Part shown: one piece after another, positions 9,907-20,531 of the stretch
Numbering within the stretch: the first letter of the stretch is position 1
Layout of the letters: the number at the start of each line of letters is the position of its first letter
Assembly: GCF_000196735.1 (NCBI RefSeq)
Contig: NC_014551.1
Span: 1,669,001 to 1,733,000, forward strand
DNA: 64,000 nucleotides
Source of the DNA: Bacillus amyloliquefaciens DSM 7 = ATCC 23350
GTDB taxonomy: Bacteria > Bacillota > Bacilli > Bacillales > Bacillaceae
Direction: 5' to 3'
Translations under genes and position numbers: made by a program
The notes under the pieces: model-generated
Databases searched by the model: none
What the model was told of the DNA's origin: nothing
Seen by the model: only the letters and a program-made list of their open reading frames with translations

Positions 9907-10674
9907 GTGAATACATTAACCGTAAAAAGCGTAAAAGAACGCCTGCAAGAGGTCAGGGACGAAAGCGACCCTTTCCTTGCCCAATGTGAAAAAGATCCGA
10001 GAAAAAGCGTACAGACGCTTTTAGAGCAATGGCTGAAAAAGCATGCGAAGGAAAAAGCTCTTAAAGAGCAGTGGCTGAACATGACGGCATACGAAAGACT
10101 GTCATACAAAAAGGGCTTCCGCCTGATTGCTGGTGTTGACGAAGCGGGAAGAGGGCCGCTTGCCGGACCGGTTGTCGCCGGCGCTGTCATTTTGCCGGCA
10201 CAGTGCGAAATTCTCGGTCTCACGGACTCGAAGAAATTATCGGAAAAGAAGCTCGAGGAGTATTACACCCGGATCACGGAAGAAGCGGCGGCTATAGGAG
10301 TCGGCATTGTCCATGCGGATGTTATTGACCGAATCAACATTTATGAGGCGGCAAGACTGGCGATGGTAAAAGCGGTCAATGCTTTAGCGGAAACACCAGA
10401 TTATCTGCTTGCAGATGCCATGACGCTTCCGCTTGACATTCCGCAGTCATCTGTCATAAAAGGGGATGCCAAAAGCGTATCAATTGCCGCCGGAGCCTGC
10501 ATAGCAAAAGTAACGCGGGATCGTCTCATGGCTGAATACGCCAAAACCTATCCCATGTACGGCTTTGAAAAAAATAAAGGCTACGGAACGAAAGAACATC
10601 TTGAAGCTCTTCAGGCATACGGACCGACAAATATTCACCGAAAAACGTTCGCTCCCGTTCAATCTTATTGTTAG
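9907..10674 (+). CDS. rnhB: Ribonuclease HII
   Basis: Cleaves RNA in RNA-DNA hybrids and at single ribonucleotides in DNA. It has 255 residues from a GTG start with gggagaagag upstream. The N-terminal 70 residues are a helical extension typical of Bacillus RNase HII. The catalytic core begins at GVDEAGRGPLAGPVVAGAV (about 76), carrying the DE pair; further acidic residues lie in the IVHADVIDRINIYEA and LLADAMTLP segments. Sixteen bases separate it from ylqG. Confidence 0.96.
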   Translation: MNTLTVKSVKERLQEVRDESDPFLAQCEKDPRKSVQTLLEQWLKKHAKEKALKEQWLNMTAYERLSYKKGFRLIAGVDEAGRGPLAGPVVAGAVILPAQCEILGLTDSKKLSEKKLEEYYTRITEEAAAIGVGIVHADVIDRINIYEAARLAMVKAVNALAETPDYLLADAMTLPLDIPQSSVIKGDAKSVSIAAGACIAKVTRDRLMAEYAKTYPMYGFEKNKGYGTKEHLEALQAYGPTNIHRKTFAPVQSYC

Positions 10675-10690
10675 AAAAGAGGCGTAAGAC

Positions 10691-12394
10691 ATGAACATAA
10701 GCGGCGAAATCCAAGCGGCTTTCAGACAGCTGATAACAGAAACCTCTCCGGAAAGGCAAGACGGCAGCAAAGACAGCGGTACCCAAAGGCTGCTGTTAGG
10801 GAAGGTTCTCCGCTTGTTGGATGATCAAAGCGCCCTTATCCAAATCGGCGGCCGGACGATGCAGGGAAAGCTTGAAACTGCCCTCCGGCCGCAGGCGTAT
10901 TACTGGTTTTCTTATGAAAAGCAGCCGGCTGAAAAAACGGGCCGGCTTCATGTCGTTGACCAATTCGAAGGAAGCCCGAAAACCGTTCAAGAAGCGGCGG
11001 GAAGACTGCTGAACGCCCTTTCCGTCAAACCGGGACCGGTGTCTCAGCATATTGCCGAAACGTTTATGCATCAGAAACTGCCGATGACGGAAAACAGCCT
11101 CAAAGCCTGTATCCGCTGGGCTGAATCGCTCCCGGCAGCCGAATTGAAAAAAGCGGCAGAAACTATTGTATTTGCACTTAAACGGGAACTGCCCGCGCAT
11201 CCGGAAGTCTTGTCAGCCATTCATGCCGTCAAATACCCGTTTCCGACCCGCCGCCTTCTATCAGGACTGCTTCAGGCAATCAATCAGGCTCCGCAATCGG
11301 CAAAAGAGCTGTCTGTGCTTAAAGAGGCGGTTTCTGACGTGTTAGACGCGGAAACAGATCTTCATGCAGAACGTCTCTTGAAGAAGCTTGCTTCGGCCGC
11401 GCGCATGCCGATTTCAGAAACCGGGCTGACAGAAGAAGGAGAAGGGACAGAATTAAAACAATCACCATTTGTCCGAGTGACTCGTGAAAACGGAAAGACA
11501 GCCCCGAGCCAGCCTTCTCTTCCGAATGCCAGGACGGATACGGAACTGCCTGAAAAAGAGGCAAAACAGATTATCGAAAAATTAATGGCATCAGCCGAAA
11601 AGAATGAAAACCGCCCCGTAAAAGAAACGGCGGACATCATCAAGGCTTTTATTTCGCAAGAAAAAACATCCAAAACAGCACCTGTTCTTCAAAAAGCACA
11701 ACTGGCAGAACAGGAGACGGCTGTTTTCGAAAAAGCTGTCCAGCTTACCGAACTGAAATATACGGAAAAACATGATGTATTAAGCCTTTTGCAGAGAATC
11801 AAAAAAGGGCTGGGCACCCGTGATGAATTATCATTCATTACAGCGCTTGAAAAGGGAATGTCTCCGCAGCCGGAGAAACAAGCGCTGAAAACGGCCCTCC
11901 AGGCTGTCCGGACGCTTCAAGAAGCACCCCAAGCCGTTAAACAAGAGGCAGAACCGCTTATTCATAAATTAAACGGCCAACTGTTTATTGAGCAGCATAA
12001 CCCTTCTTTTACGCAGATGGTGCTGTCATTTCCATTGGGAGCGTCCGCATATGAGAATGATATTACAGTTCTTTTTAAAGGACGGAAGAAGCCGGACGGA
12101 AAACTCGATCCGTCACATTGCAGGCTCCTGTTTTTACTGCATCTTGAAACGCTGCAAGAAACCGTCGTGGACTGTATGATTCAGCAAAATGTAATGACCA
12201 TTACAGTTGAGACCGATTTTGAACTTCAGGCGGCCATCGACCCTCTCGTGCCGGCTTTGAAAGAAGCCGTAAAAGAAACGGGCTTCAGCCTGTCAGGCAT
12301 CACGGCAAAAAAACGGCGTCCGAAAGACCAGAGCGCTCTTGTGGATGAGTTTATGGAAAAAGACGGCGGACGAAAAGTGGATGTGAAAGTATGA
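10691..12394 (+). CDS. ylqG: YlqG, FliK-like large protein of unknown function
   Basis: A 567-residue protein with no catalytic motif. The first 400 residues are low-complexity, rich in Ala, Glu and Lys. The last 130 (about 430-560) contain an alternating strand/helix segment, with TVVDCMIQQNVMTITVETDF followed by a helical stretch and GFSLSGI. This resembles the hook-length-control (Flg_hook) domain of FliK. Similarity is by eye only. It overlaps ylqH by four bases, and ylqH resembles the C-terminal domain of FlhB, the natural partner of FliK. That pairing strengthens the FliK-like reading, but the function remains unknown. Confidence 0.75.
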   Translation: MNISGEIQAAFRQLITETSPERQDGSKDSGTQRLLLGKVLRLLDDQSALIQIGGRTMQGKLETALRPQAYYWFSYEKQPAEKTGRLHVVDQFEGSPKTVQEAAGRLLNALSVKPGPVSQHIAETFMHQKLPMTENSLKACIRWAESLPAAELKKAAETIVFALKRELPAHPEVLSAIHAVKYPFPTRRLLSGLLQAINQAPQSAKELSVLKEAVSDVLDAETDLHAERLLKKLASAARMPISETGLTEEGEGTELKQSPFVRVTRENGKTAPSQPSLPNARTDTELPEKEAKQIIEKLMASAEKNENRPVKETADIIKAFISQEKTSKTAPVLQKAQLAEQETAVFEKAVQLTELKYTEKHDVLSLLQRIKKGLGTRDELSFITALEKGMSPQPEKQALKTALQAVRTLQEAPQAVKQEAEPLIHKLNGQLFIEQHNPSFTQMVLSFPLGASAYENDITVLFKGRKKPDGKLDPSHCRLLFLLHLETLQETVVDCMIQQNVMTITVETDFELQAAIDPLVPALKEAVKETGFSLSGITAKKRRPKDQSALVDEFMEKDGGRKVDVKV

Positions 12395-12672
12395 AAGAGC
12401 AGACTCGGTTAAGAAGAGCTGTCGCCCTGCATTACGACCGGCAGAAAGATCAAGCCCCGAAGGTTATCGCAACAGGCAGGGGGCATGTGGCGGAAAATAT
12501 CATAAAAGAAGCTGAGAAGGCGGGGGTCCCGATTCAGGAAGACAGGACCCTTGTCGAATTAATGCGGCATTTGACGGTCGACGATCAGATACCGGAAGCG
12601 CTTTATGAAACCGTCGCTGAAATTTTTTCATTTGTTTACCGGCTGGATGAAAGCCTGAAAAACGAAAAATAA
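12391..12672 (+). CDS. ylqH: YlqH, FlhB C-terminal-domain homologue (FlhX-like)
   Basis: A 93-residue protein that aligns along most of its length with the cytoplasmic C-terminal domain of FlhB encoded at 38842-39924 in this window. Compare RRAVALHYDRQKDQAPKVIA here with HYAIALKYDEKKMDAPYIVA in FlhB; the IPEALYETVAEIFSFVYR end matches VPEEFFKVIAEILAYVYK. It starts just after where the autocleavage motif NPTH would be and lacks both NPTH and the membrane part. Similar stand-alone FlhB-C proteins (FlhX) can partly replace the cleaved FlhB domain in other bacteria. Its role in Bacillus is not established. Confidence 0.85.
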   Translation: MKEQTRLRRAVALHYDRQKDQAPKVIATGRGHVAENIIKEAEKAGVPIQEDRTLVELMRHLTVDDQIPEALYETVAEIFSFVYRLDESLKNEK

Positions 12673-12759
12673 GGATCAATCATTTCCCAGACTCCGTTTA
12701 AATTTATATTTTCAATAAAATAAAAGTTAGAATGTTTGGAAGGATATAAAGATTTTGTT

Positions 12760-12796
12760 TTGAACCCTAGACAATTCTTCCAGTATTATATAGAAT
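12760..12796 (+). promoter_or_regulatory. Sigma-A promoter region of sucCD
   Basis: There are two overlapping readings: TTGAAC (12760-12765), 18 bases, TATTAT (12784-12789); or TAGACA (12768-12773), 17 bases, TAGAAT (12791-12796). Either gives a start 40-55 bases before sucC. I cannot choose between them. Confidence 0.65.
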
Positions 12797-12846
12797 GAAA
12801 GCGCAGTCTATTTTTAGTTTTGCTACATAAGTTAGGAGGATGGGAA

Positions 12847-14004
12847 ATGAATATCCATGAGTACCAGGGAAAAGAAGTCCTCAGAAAATACGGGGTGTCT
12901 GTTCCTGAAGGTAAAGTGGCTTTTACAGCAGAGGAAGCAGTTGAAAAAGCAGAGAGCCTGTCAAGCTCGGTTTATGTCGTAAAGGCGCAAATCCATGCTG
13001 GCGGCCGCGGCAAAGCTGGTGGGGTAAAGATTGCAAAAACAACGGATGAAGTGAAGGAGTATGCCGAAGAACTGTTAGGCAAGACGCTCGTCACACATCA
13101 AACGGGTCCGGACGGACAAGTAATAAAACGCTTACTTATTGAAGAAGGCTGCGATATTAAAAAGGAATACTACGTCGGGCTTGTACTTGACCGCGCCACT
13201 TCAAGAATCGTTTTAATGGCGTCTGAAGAAGGCGGAACGGAAATTGAAGAAGTAGCGGAAAAAACACCTGAAAAAATTAAAAAAGCGGTTATTGATCCGG
13301 CTGTAGGCCTTCAGGGCTATCAAGCGAGGGAGATTGCATTCGCAATTAACATCCCGAAAGAGCTTGTCGGCAAAGCCGCTAAATTTATGCTCGGACTATA
13401 TAAAGCATTTGTTGAGAAGGACTGCTCCATCGCCGAGATCAACCCTCTCGTCGTCACGGGAGACGGAAACGTCATGGCGCTTGATGCTAAGCTGAACTTC
13501 GACAGTAATGCGTTATACAGACAAAAAGACATTATGGAATACAGAGATTTAGATGAAGAAGATCCGAAAGAAATCGAAGCCTCAAAATACGATTTAAGCT
13601 ACATTTCCCTTGATGGAAATATCGGCTGTATGGTAAACGGCGCGGGTCTTGCAATGTCTACAATGGATATCATTAAACACTACGGCGGAGAACCTGCAAA
13701 CTTCCTGGATGTCGGGGGCGGCGCAACCGCTGAAAAAGTTACGGAAGCTTTTAAAATCATTCTTTCCGATCAAAACGTAAAAGGAATTTTCGTTAATATT
13801 TTCGGCGGCATCATGAAGTGTGATGTCATTGCCGAAGGCGTTGTTGAAGCGACGAGACAAGTCGGATTGACATTGCCGCTGGTCGTGCGCCTTGAAGGGA
13901 CAAACGTAGATTTAGGAAAGAAAATCCTGAATGAATCAGGCTTAAATATCACATCTGCGGAATCAATGGCAGACGGCGCGCAGAAAATCGTATCCTTAGT
14001 TTAG
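12847..14004 (+). CDS. sucC: Succinyl-CoA synthetase beta subunit
   Basis: ADP-forming succinate-CoA ligase beta chain: with SucD it makes ATP from succinyl-CoA in the TCA cycle. The ATG at 12847 ([17 protein letters not shown]) gives the standard 385 residues, with a taggagg ribosome site; the in-frame start at 12820 would place the ribosome site inside the coding region. The ATP-grasp domain occupies residues 1-240 ([21 protein letters not shown]) and the CoA-ligase domain follows ([24 protein letters not shown]). 28 bases separate it from sucD. Confidence 0.97.
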   Translation: MNIHEYQGKEVLRKYGVSVPEGKVAFTAEEAVEKAESLSSSVYVVKAQIHAGGRGKAGGVKIAKTTDEVKEYAEELLGKTLVTHQTGPDGQVIKRLLIEEGCDIKKEYYVGLVLDRATSRIVLMASEEGGTEIEEVAEKTPEKIKKAVIDPAVGLQGYQAREIAFAINIPKELVGKAAKFMLGLYKAFVEKDCSIAEINPLVVTGDGNVMALDAKLNFDSNALYRQKDIMEYRDLDEEDPKEIEASKYDLSYISLDGNIGCMVNGAGLAMSTMDIIKHYGGEPANFLDVGGGATAEKVTEAFKIILSDQNVKGIFVNIFGGIMKCDVIAEGVVEATRQVGLTLPLVVRLEGTNVDLGKKILNESGLNITSAESMADGAQKIVSLV

Positions 14005-14032
14005 GAAAGAATGAAAGGCAGGGGACCAGATA

Positions 14033-14935
14033 ATGAGTGTTTTTATCAATAAAGATACAAGAGTTATTGTACAGGGGATTACAGGTTCTACCGCTTTATT
14101 TCATACAAAGCAGATGCTGGAATACGGCACGAATATCGTTGGCGGTGTAACACCTGGAAAAGGCGGAACTGAAGCGGAAGGCGTGCCGGTATTCAATACG
14201 GTCGCAGAAGCGGTTCACACAACGGGCGCTGATGCGTCAGTCATTTATGTGCCGGCTCCGTTTGCGGCAGACGCAATTATGGAAGCGGTTGACGCGAAAA
14301 TTGATCTTGTCATTTGTATCACTGAGCACATTCCGGTTTTGGACATGGTGAAAGTGAAACGCTTTATGGAAGGCAAGAAAACGAGATTAATAGGGCCGAA
14401 CTGCCCGGGTGTTATTACGCCTGAAGAATGTAAGATCGGCATTATGCCGGGATACATTCATAAGAAGGGGCATGTAGGCGTTGTATCCCGTTCAGGAACA
14501 TTGACATACGAGGCTGTCCATCAGCTTTCAGAAGCCGGCGTAGGCCAATCTACCGCTGTAGGTATCGGCGGCGACCCGGTCAACGGCACGAACTTTATTG
14601 ACGTGTTAAAAGCATTCAATGAAGATCCTGAAACACACGCCGTCATCATGATCGGAGAAATCGGCGGCACAGCTGAAGAGGAAGCGGCTGAGTGGGTGAA
14701 AGCGAACATGACAAAGCCTGTTGTCGGCTTTATCGGCGGTAAAACTGCCCCTCCTGGAAAACGCATGGGCCATGCGGGCGCCATCATCTCCGGAGGAAAA
14801 GGCACGGCAGAAGAAAAAGTCAAAACGATGAACGCCTGCGGGATTGAAGTGGCGGAAACCCCTTCTGTAATGGGTGAAACACTGATTAAGGTGTTGAAAG
14901 AAAAAGGCTTATTTGAAACGTGCAAAACTCACTGA
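14033..14935 (+). CDS. sucD: Succinyl-CoA synthetase alpha subunit
   Basis: CoA-binding subunit and carrier of the phosphohistidine intermediate, 300 residues. The CoA-binding Rossmann motif is [16 protein letters not shown] near the N terminus; IGPNCPGVI and the active-site block [10 protein letters not shown] (His about 244) are visible. It forms the heterodimer with SucC and ends in a clear terminator before dprA. Confidence 0.97.
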   Translation: MSVFINKDTRVIVQGITGSTALFHTKQMLEYGTNIVGGVTPGKGGTEAEGVPVFNTVAEAVHTTGADASVIYVPAPFAADAIMEAVDAKIDLVICITEHIPVLDMVKVKRFMEGKKTRLIGPNCPGVITPEECKIGIMPGYIHKKGHVGVVSRSGTLTYEAVHQLSEAGVGQSTAVGIGGDPVNGTNFIDVLKAFNEDPETHAVIMIGEIGGTAEEEAAEWVKANMTKPVVGFIGGKTAPPGKRMGHAGAIISGGKGTAEEKVKTMNACGIEVAETPSVMGETLIKVLKEKGLFETCKTH

Positions 14936-14941
14936 TCAAAG

Positions 14942-14973
14942 CAGGGGCAGCCGTAACGGCTGTTCCTGTTTTT
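14942..14973 (+). terminator. Terminator after sucD
   Basis: The arms caggggcagcc and ggctgttcctg pair (with G-U) around a gtaac loop and are followed by five T. It separates sucCD from dprA. Confidence 0.9.
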
Positions 14974-15000
14974 GCTGTACAAAAGAGGAGGTTGCCAGAT

Positions 15001-15900
15001 TTGGATCAAGCGTCGCGCTGTTTAATGGTCTGCAGTATCAATCAAATCATTTCCCCGTCTCTTCTATTAAAATGGTGGAAAGCTGATCACTCTCTGTCTT
15101 TTTTACGAGATCCGCATCCATTAACTGTTTTGTCAGAAGGGAAAACAGCTCCGAAAGCAATTTTTCGAGAAATAGAGCGCAAGGAACCGGAACTTGATAA
15201 AGTTCTGTCCGATTACCGCCGAGAAGGCAGTACTGTCATCCCGATTTCATCAAGCCGCTATCCTTCATGGCTTAAAACAATTTATGATCCGCCGGCTGTC
15301 TTGTTTGCAAAAGGGCATACGTCACTTCTTGAAAAAGGCAGAAAAATAGGGATTGTAGGAACGCGGAAACCGACGGAAGACGGAATAAAAGCGGTTGGGC
15401 ATCTTACCGCTGAACTCTCAAAAAAAGGCTGGGTCATAGTAAGCGGGCTGGCATCCGGCATAGACGGATTGTCTCATAAGGCGAGCATCAGGGCAAAAGG
15501 GCTTACGATCGGCGTAATAGCCGGCGGATTCCATCATATCTATCCCCGGGAAAATCTCCTGTTAGCAGAATATATGGCTGAACATCATCTCCTACTCTCA
15601 GAACATCCTCCTGAAACAAAGCCGAAAAAGTGGCATTTTCCGATGAGAAACCGCATAATCAGCGGATTAAGTGAAGGAATTGTAGTTGTGCAGGGAAAAG
15701 AAAAAAGCGGTTCATTAATCACGGCTTATCAAGCCCTTGATCAAGGGAGAGAGGTATTTGCCGTTCCCGGTTCCATTTTTAATCCATATTCCGGAGGACC
15801 TATAAAACTCATTCAAGAAGGGGCGAAAGCGGTATTATGCGCAGAGGATATTGACGGAGAGCTGACCGCCCGAGGCGTTCAGTATACGGAACCCTTTTGA
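15001..15900 (+). CDS. dprA: DNA processing protein DprA (Smf)
   Basis: Protects incoming single-stranded DNA during transformation and loads RecA on it. I choose the TTG at 15001: aggagg lies 9 bases upstream and the length becomes 299 residues, close to B. subtilis DprA. The alternative start at 14920 lies inside sucD and across the terminator. The Rossmann-fold core is visible (GIVGTRKPTEDG, VSGLASGIDGLSHKASI, FPMRNRIISGLSEGIVVV, GREVFAVPGSI). The C-terminal winged-helix found in some homologues is absent, as usual in Bacillus. Expression is expected to be boosted by ComK, but no K-box was looked for systematically. Confidence 0.93.
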   Translation: MDQASRCLMVCSINQIISPSLLLKWWKADHSLSFLRDPHPLTVLSEGKTAPKAIFREIERKEPELDKVLSDYRREGSTVIPISSSRYPSWLKTIYDPPAVLFAKGHTSLLEKGRKIGIVGTRKPTEDGIKAVGHLTAELSKKGWVIVSGLASGIDGLSHKASIRAKGLTIGVIAGGFHHIYPRENLLLAEYMAEHHLLLSEHPPETKPKKWHFPMRNRIISGLSEGIVVVQGKEKSGSLITAYQALDQGREVFAVPGSIFNPYSGGPIKLIQEGAKAVLCAEDIDGELTARGVQYTEPF

Positions 15901-15908
15901 AATATCGT

Positions 15909-15937
15909 TTGACAAACGGTATTGTAATATTTAATAA
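15909..15937 (+). promoter_or_regulatory. Candidate sigma-A promoter of topA
   Basis: TTGACA at 15909-15914 and TAATAA at 15932-15937 are spaced by 17 bases, right after the dprA stop. The leader would be about 140 bases, A/T-rich and without an obvious strong hairpin. Confidence 0.6.
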
Positions 15938-16081
15938 TAGTGAGGATTTAAAGTTGCACATTATTTTCATGTATAAAATGACGTTCATCATAAAGAATGA
16001 AATGTTGAAAGCCATAAAAAGGCAGCTCTAAAATGAATTGATACTTGAAAAGAGAGAGAACACCTCTTGAGGGGGATGAAA

Positions 16082-18157
16082 ATGTCTGATTATCTAGTCA
16101 TCGTGGAATCGCCGGCAAAGGCGAAAACGATTGAACGTTATTTAGGGAAAAAATATAAAGTCAAAGCTTCAATGGGACATGTCCGGGATCTTCCAAAAAG
16201 TCAAATGGGAGTTGACATCGAACAGAACTTTGAACCGAAATATATTACGATCCGCGGGAAAGGCCCTGTTTTAAAAGAATTAAAAACAGCGGCCAAGAAA
16301 GCAAAAAAAGTCTATCTCGCGGCCGACCCCGACAGAGAAGGGGAAGCGATTGCATGGCATCTCGCGCACAGCCTTGATCTGGATCTAAGCTCGGACTGCC
16401 GGGTCGTCTTTAATGAAATAACAAAAGACGCCATTAAAGAATCATTTAAACATCCGCGCATGATCAATATGGATCTTGTCGATGCGCAGCAGGCGCGCCG
16501 CATATTAGACAGACTCGTCGGATACAAAATCAGTCCGATTCTTTGGAAAAAAGTAAAAAAAGGCCTCAGTGCGGGCCGTGTGCAATCCGTTGCGCTCCGG
16601 CTGATCATCGACCGGGAAAAGGAAATCAACGACTTTAAACCTGAAGAGTACTGGACGATTACCGGCTCATTTTTAAAAGGAAAAGAGACGTTTGAAGCCG
16701 GCTTTTTCGGAAAAAACGGCAAAAAGCTTCCTTTAAAAAGCGAAGAAGACGTGAAAGCTGTTCTTGCTGAGCTGAAAGGCAATAAGTATACGGTAGACAA
16801 GGTTACGAAAAAAGAACGTAAACGAAATCCCGCTCTGCCGTTTACAACGTCCACCCTGCAGCAGGAGGCTGCAAGGAAACTGAATTTCAGAGCGAAGAAA
16901 ACGATGATGATCGCTCAGCAGTTATATGAAGGAATTGATCTCGGCAAAGAAGGAACAGTCGGGCTCATCACGTATATGAGAACGGACTCAACGCGGATTT
17001 CCAACACAGCCGTTGAAGAAGCGTCAGCTTTTATTGATCAGGCATACGGAAAAGAGTACTTAGCGGGAAAACGGAAAGCGCCAAAGAAAAATGAAAACGC
17101 ACAAGATGCCCACGAAGCGATCCGTCCGACTTCAGTACTCAGAAAACCTGCCGAGTTAAAAGCGGTGCTTGGAAGAGACCAGCTCAGATTATACAAGCTG
17201 ATTTGGGAGCGCTTTGTTGCAAGTCAGATGGCGCCAGCCGTTCTGGATACGATGAGTGTTGATCTCAGCAATAACGGATTGACATTCCGGGCAAACGGCA
17301 GTAAAGTCAAATTCGCCGGCTTCATGAAAGTCTATGTAGAGGGTAAAGACGATCAGCTGGAAGAAAAAGACCGCATGCTTCCGGACCTTAAAGAGGGAGA
17401 CACGGTTTTATCCAAAGATATTGAGCCTGAGCAGCACTTTACTCAGCCGCCTCCGCGTTACACAGAGGCGCGCTTGGTTAAAACCCTTGAAGAACTGGGT
17501 ATCGGCCGTCCTTCAACGTATGCGCCGACTCTTGACACCATCCAGCGCCGCGGTTACGTGGCACTAGACAATAAACGGTTTGTGCCGACTGAGCTAGGGC
17601 AGATCGTGCTGGATCTGATCATGGAGTTTTTCCCGGAAATCATAAACGTTGAATTCACGGCAAAAATGGAAAGAGATCTTGACCATGTTGAAGACGGCGA
17701 GACAGAATGGGTTCAAATCATTGACAGCTTCTATACCGACTTTGAAAAGCGCGTGAAAAAAGCGGAAGCCGAAATGAAAGAAGTGGAAATTGAACCTGAA
17801 TACGCGGATGAAGATTGTGAGTTATGCGGCTCCCGGATGGTTTACAAAATGGGCCGGTACGGGAAATTCATGGCGTGCTCCAACTTCCCTGACTGCCGGA
17901 ATACCAAGCCGATAGTCAAACAAATCGGCGTTAAATGTCCTAAATGCCATGAAGGAAACATTGTCGAACGAAAATCAAAAAAGAAACGCGTTTTTTACGG
18001 CTGTGACCGTTATCCAGAATGCGACTTCGTATCTTGGGACAAACCGATTGAACGAAAATGCCCGAAATGTGAAAATATGCTCGTAGAGAAAAAGCTTAAA
18101 AAAGGCATACAAGTCCAATGCGTCGAATGCGATTATAAGGAAGAACCACAGAAGTAG
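16082..18157 (+). CDS. topA: DNA topoisomerase I
   Basis: Type IA topoisomerase that relaxes negative supercoils. The ATG at 16082 gives 691 residues, the Bacillus length, with agggggat upstream; two earlier in-frame starts (16067, 16076) overlap that ribosome site. The Toprim domain is at the N terminus ([18 protein letters not shown], then [14 protein letters not shown]). The catalytic tyrosine is Y298 in [11 protein letters not shown]. Three C-terminal zinc-binding modules follow: CELC...C, CPKCHEG...CDRYPEC and CPKCENM...CVEC. A terminator follows. Confidence 0.97.
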   Translation: MSDYLVIVESPAKAKTIERYLGKKYKVKASMGHVRDLPKSQMGVDIEQNFEPKYITIRGKGPVLKELKTAAKKAKKVYLAADPDREGEAIAWHLAHSLDLDLSSDCRVVFNEITKDAIKESFKHPRMINMDLVDAQQARRILDRLVGYKISPILWKKVKKGLSAGRVQSVALRLIIDREKEINDFKPEEYWTITGSFLKGKETFEAGFFGKNGKKLPLKSEEDVKAVLAELKGNKYTVDKVTKKERKRNPALPFTTSTLQQEAARKLNFRAKKTMMIAQQLYEGIDLGKEGTVGLITYMRTDSTRISNTAVEEASAFIDQAYGKEYLAGKRKAPKKNENAQDAHEAIRPTSVLRKPAELKAVLGRDQLRLYKLIWERFVASQMAPAVLDTMSVDLSNNGLTFRANGSKVKFAGFMKVYVEGKDDQLEEKDRMLPDLKEGDTVLSKDIEPEQHFTQPPPRYTEARLVKTLEELGIGRPSTYAPTLDTIQRRGYVALDNKRFVPTELGQIVLDLIMEFFPEIINVEFTAKMERDLDHVEDGETEWVQIIDSFYTDFEKRVKKAEAEMKEVEIEPEYADEDCELCGSRMVYKMGRYGKFMACSNFPDCRNTKPIVKQIGVKCPKCHEGNIVERKSKKKRVFYGCDRYPECDFVSWDKPIERKCPKCENMLVEKKLKKGIQVQCVECDYKEEPQK

Positions 18158-18158
18158 C

Positions 18159-18186
18159 GGTGAGCAGAGCCTTGCTCACCTTCTTT
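18159..18186 (+). terminator. Terminator after topA
   Basis: A perfect 8-bp stem (ggtgagca / tgctcacc) with a 6-base loop is followed by ttcttt. The T-run is interrupted, so efficiency is uncertain; trmFO starts 36 bases later. Confidence 0.7.
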
Positions 18187-18221
18187 GTGTGGAAGGGACA
18201 AACAACAGGAGATGAAAAGAA

Positions 18222-19529
18222 ATGAACCAGCAAACAGTAAATGTAATCGGAGCGGGCCTAGCCGGAAGTGAAGCGGCATGGCAGCTTGCAAAACGAGGAA
18301 TTCAAGTAAAGCTATATGAAATGCGGCCCGTAAAGCAGACGGCAGCCCATCATACTGACAAATTCGCGGAACTGGTATGCAGCAACTCATTGCGTTCAAA
18401 TACGCTCGCCAATGCGGTAGGCGTATTAAAAGAAGAAATGCGGGCGCTTGACTCAGCAATCATTCAATCTGCTGATAAGTGCTCGGTTCCGGCAGGGGGA
18501 GCGCTTGCCGTTGACCGCCATGAATTTGCGCAAAGCGTGACGGATCTTGTGAAAAACCATCCGAACGTAACGGTTCTTCACGAGGAAGTAACTGAGATTC
18601 CGGAAGGCCCGACAGTTATCGCGACCGGTCCGCTTACGTCAGAATCGCTTTCACAGCAGCTGAAAGAGCTCACAGGAGAAGAATATCTGTATTTTTATGA
18701 CGCGGCGGCGCCGATTGTTGAAAAAGACAGCCTTGATATGGATAAAGTGTACTTAAAATCCCGTTATGACAAGGGAGAAGCGGCATACTTAAACTGCCCG
18801 ATGACTGAGGAAGAGTTTGACCGTTTCCATGAAGCGCTGACGACGGCTGAGACGGTTCCGTTAAAAGAATTCGAGAAAGAAATCTTCTTTGAAGGCTGCA
18901 TGCCGATTGAAGTCATGGCGAAAAGAGGCAAGAAAACGATGCTGTTCGGACCGATGAAACCGGTCGGACTGGAAGATCCTAAAACAGGCAAGCGGCCTTA
19001 TGCAGTCGTTCAGCTCAGACAGGACGACGCGGCGGGAACGCTTTATAATATTGTAGGTTTTCAGACACATTTAAAATGGGGAGATCAAAAAGAAGTGCTT
19101 AAACTGATCCCGGGCCTTGAAAATGTTGACATCGTCAGATACGGCGTTATGCACAGAAACACATTTATCAACTCGCCGAGCCTCTTGAATCCGACATATC
19201 AATTTAAACAGCGGAACGACCTGTTTTTCGCGGGCCAAATGACCGGCGTAGAGGGTTATGTTGAATCTGCTGCGTCAGGTCTTGTAGCGGGAATCAATGC
19301 AGCCAAACTTGTTCTCGGTCAGGACCTTGTGACATTCCCGCAGGAGACGGCGATCGGAAGCATGGCTCACTACATTACGACGACAAACCAGAAGAACTTC
19401 CAGCCGATGAATGCAAACTTCGGCTTATTAAAAGAATTGCCTGTTAAAATTAAAAACAAAAAAGAACGAAACGAAGAATACGCTAAACGCGCAATTGAGA
19501 CTATTCAAACTATTTCGAAAACGATATAG
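18222..19529 (+). CDS. trmFO: tRNA m5U54 methyltransferase TrmFO (Gid)
   Basis: Folate- and FAD-dependent enzyme making ribothymidine at position 54 of tRNAs in Firmicutes, in place of TrmA. It has 435 residues. The FAD dinucleotide-binding motif [16 protein letters not shown] is at residues 5-20; CSNSLRSN and a C-terminal [20 protein letters not shown] block, conserved in the GidA-like family, are also present. The ATG follows caggagatg. It was formerly annotated gid. No terminator is visible before xerC. Confidence 0.96.
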   Translation: MNQQTVNVIGAGLAGSEAAWQLAKRGIQVKLYEMRPVKQTAAHHTDKFAELVCSNSLRSNTLANAVGVLKEEMRALDSAIIQSADKCSVPAGGALAVDRHEFAQSVTDLVKNHPNVTVLHEEVTEIPEGPTVIATGPLTSESLSQQLKELTGEEYLYFYDAAAPIVEKDSLDMDKVYLKSRYDKGEAAYLNCPMTEEEFDRFHEALTTAETVPLKEFEKEIFFEGCMPIEVMAKRGKKTMLFGPMKPVGLEDPKTGKRPYAVVQLRQDDAAGTLYNIVGFQTHLKWGDQKEVLKLIPGLENVDIVRYGVMHRNTFINSPSLLNPTYQFKQRNDLFFAGQMTGVEGYVESAASGLVAGINAAKLVLGQDLVTFPQETAIGSMAHYITTTNQKNFQPMNANFGLLKELPVKIKNKKERNEEYAKRAIETIQTISKTI

Positions 19530-19532
19530 CTT

Positions 19533-19561
19533 TTCATTGCAACTTCAATGCATAATATGAT
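19533..19561 (+). promoter_or_regulatory. Weak candidate promoter of xerC-hslVU-codY
   Basis: TTCATT (19533-19538), 17 bases, TATGAT (19556-19561). The -10 is good but the -35 is poor (3 of 6). The operon is known to have its own promoter in B. subtilis, which supports the location. Confidence 0.4.
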
Positions 19562-19598
19562 ACCATTTAAAAGCCCTTCGGAGAGGGAGGTCTTCATA

Positions 19599-20516
19599 AT
19601 GGCTGAGAATGTTAACTTTTTTTTAAAGTTATTCGTTGAATATTTACAAATTGAAAAAAATTATTCACAATATACTATTGTGAATTATGTTAATTCGATT
19701 GAAGAATTTGGGATGTTTCTGCATGCTCAAAATATAAATGGATTGAATGAAGCTGCATATCATGATGTGAGAATATTTTTGACAGAAGCTTATGAAAAAG
19801 GCCTGTCAAGAAAAACAATCAGCAAGAAAATTTCAGCTTTGAGAAGCTTCTATAAATTTTTAATGAGGGAAAAGCTTGTTGAAGAGAATCCGTTTCAGCT
19901 TGTTCATCTGCCGAAACAAGAGAAACGGATTCCGAAGTTTCTTTATGAAAAAGAACTTGAGGAACTATTCGCTGTTTCAGACAGAAGTCAGCCGTCAGGG
20001 ATGCGCGATCAGGCCTTGCTTGAGCTTCTTTATGCGACCGGAATGAGGGTCAGTGAGTGCTGTACGCTCACTGTCAGTGATCTTGACCTGTTCATGGATA
20101 CGGTGCTCGTTCACGGGAAAGGCAGGAAGCAGCGCTACATCCCGTTCGGCTCATATGCCCGTGATGCGCTGGAGCTGTATATCAACAGCGGCAGACAGTG
20201 CCTGCTTGAAAAAGCAAAAGAGCCTCATGATGTGCTGTTTGTCAATCAAAGAGGCGGTCCGCTTACCGCCAGAGGAATCCGGTATATTTTAAGCGGGCTT
20301 GTAAAAAAGGCATCCGGCACTTTACATATACACCCGCATATGCTTCGGCACACGTTTGCGACCCATCTGCTGAATGAAGGGGCTGATTTAAGAAGCGTTC
20401 AGGAACTTCTGGGCCATTCCAATCTGTCTTCTACACAGATATACACGCATGTATCGAAGGAAATGCTGAGAAACACATATATGTCCCACCATCCGAGAGC
20501 TTTTAAAGAAAATTAA
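19599..20516 (+). CDS. xerC: Tyrosine recombinase XerC (CodV)
   Basis: Site-specific recombinase that, with XerD/RipX, resolves chromosome dimers at dif. The ATG at 19599 follows gagggagg and gives 305 residues; 17 extra residues from 19548 have no ribosome site. The N-terminal SAM-like core-binding domain (1-90) is followed by the catalytic domain with Arg in ATGMRVSE, Lys in HGKGRKQR, HMLRH, LGHSN and the nucleophile Y282 in STQIYTHV. First gene of the cod operon; 15 bases to hslV. Confidence 0.95.
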   Translation: MAENVNFFLKLFVEYLQIEKNYSQYTIVNYVNSIEEFGMFLHAQNINGLNEAAYHDVRIFLTEAYEKGLSRKTISKKISALRSFYKFLMREKLVEENPFQLVHLPKQEKRIPKFLYEKELEELFAVSDRSQPSGMRDQALLELLYATGMRVSECCTLTVSDLDLFMDTVLVHGKGRKQRYIPFGSYARDALELYINSGRQCLLEKAKEPHDVLFVNQRGGPLTARGIRYILSGLVKKASGTLHIHPHMLRHTFATHLLNEGADLRSVQELLGHSNLSSTQIYTHVSKEMLRNTYMSHHPRAFKEN

Positions 20517-20531
20517 AAGGAGGCCCTTCTC

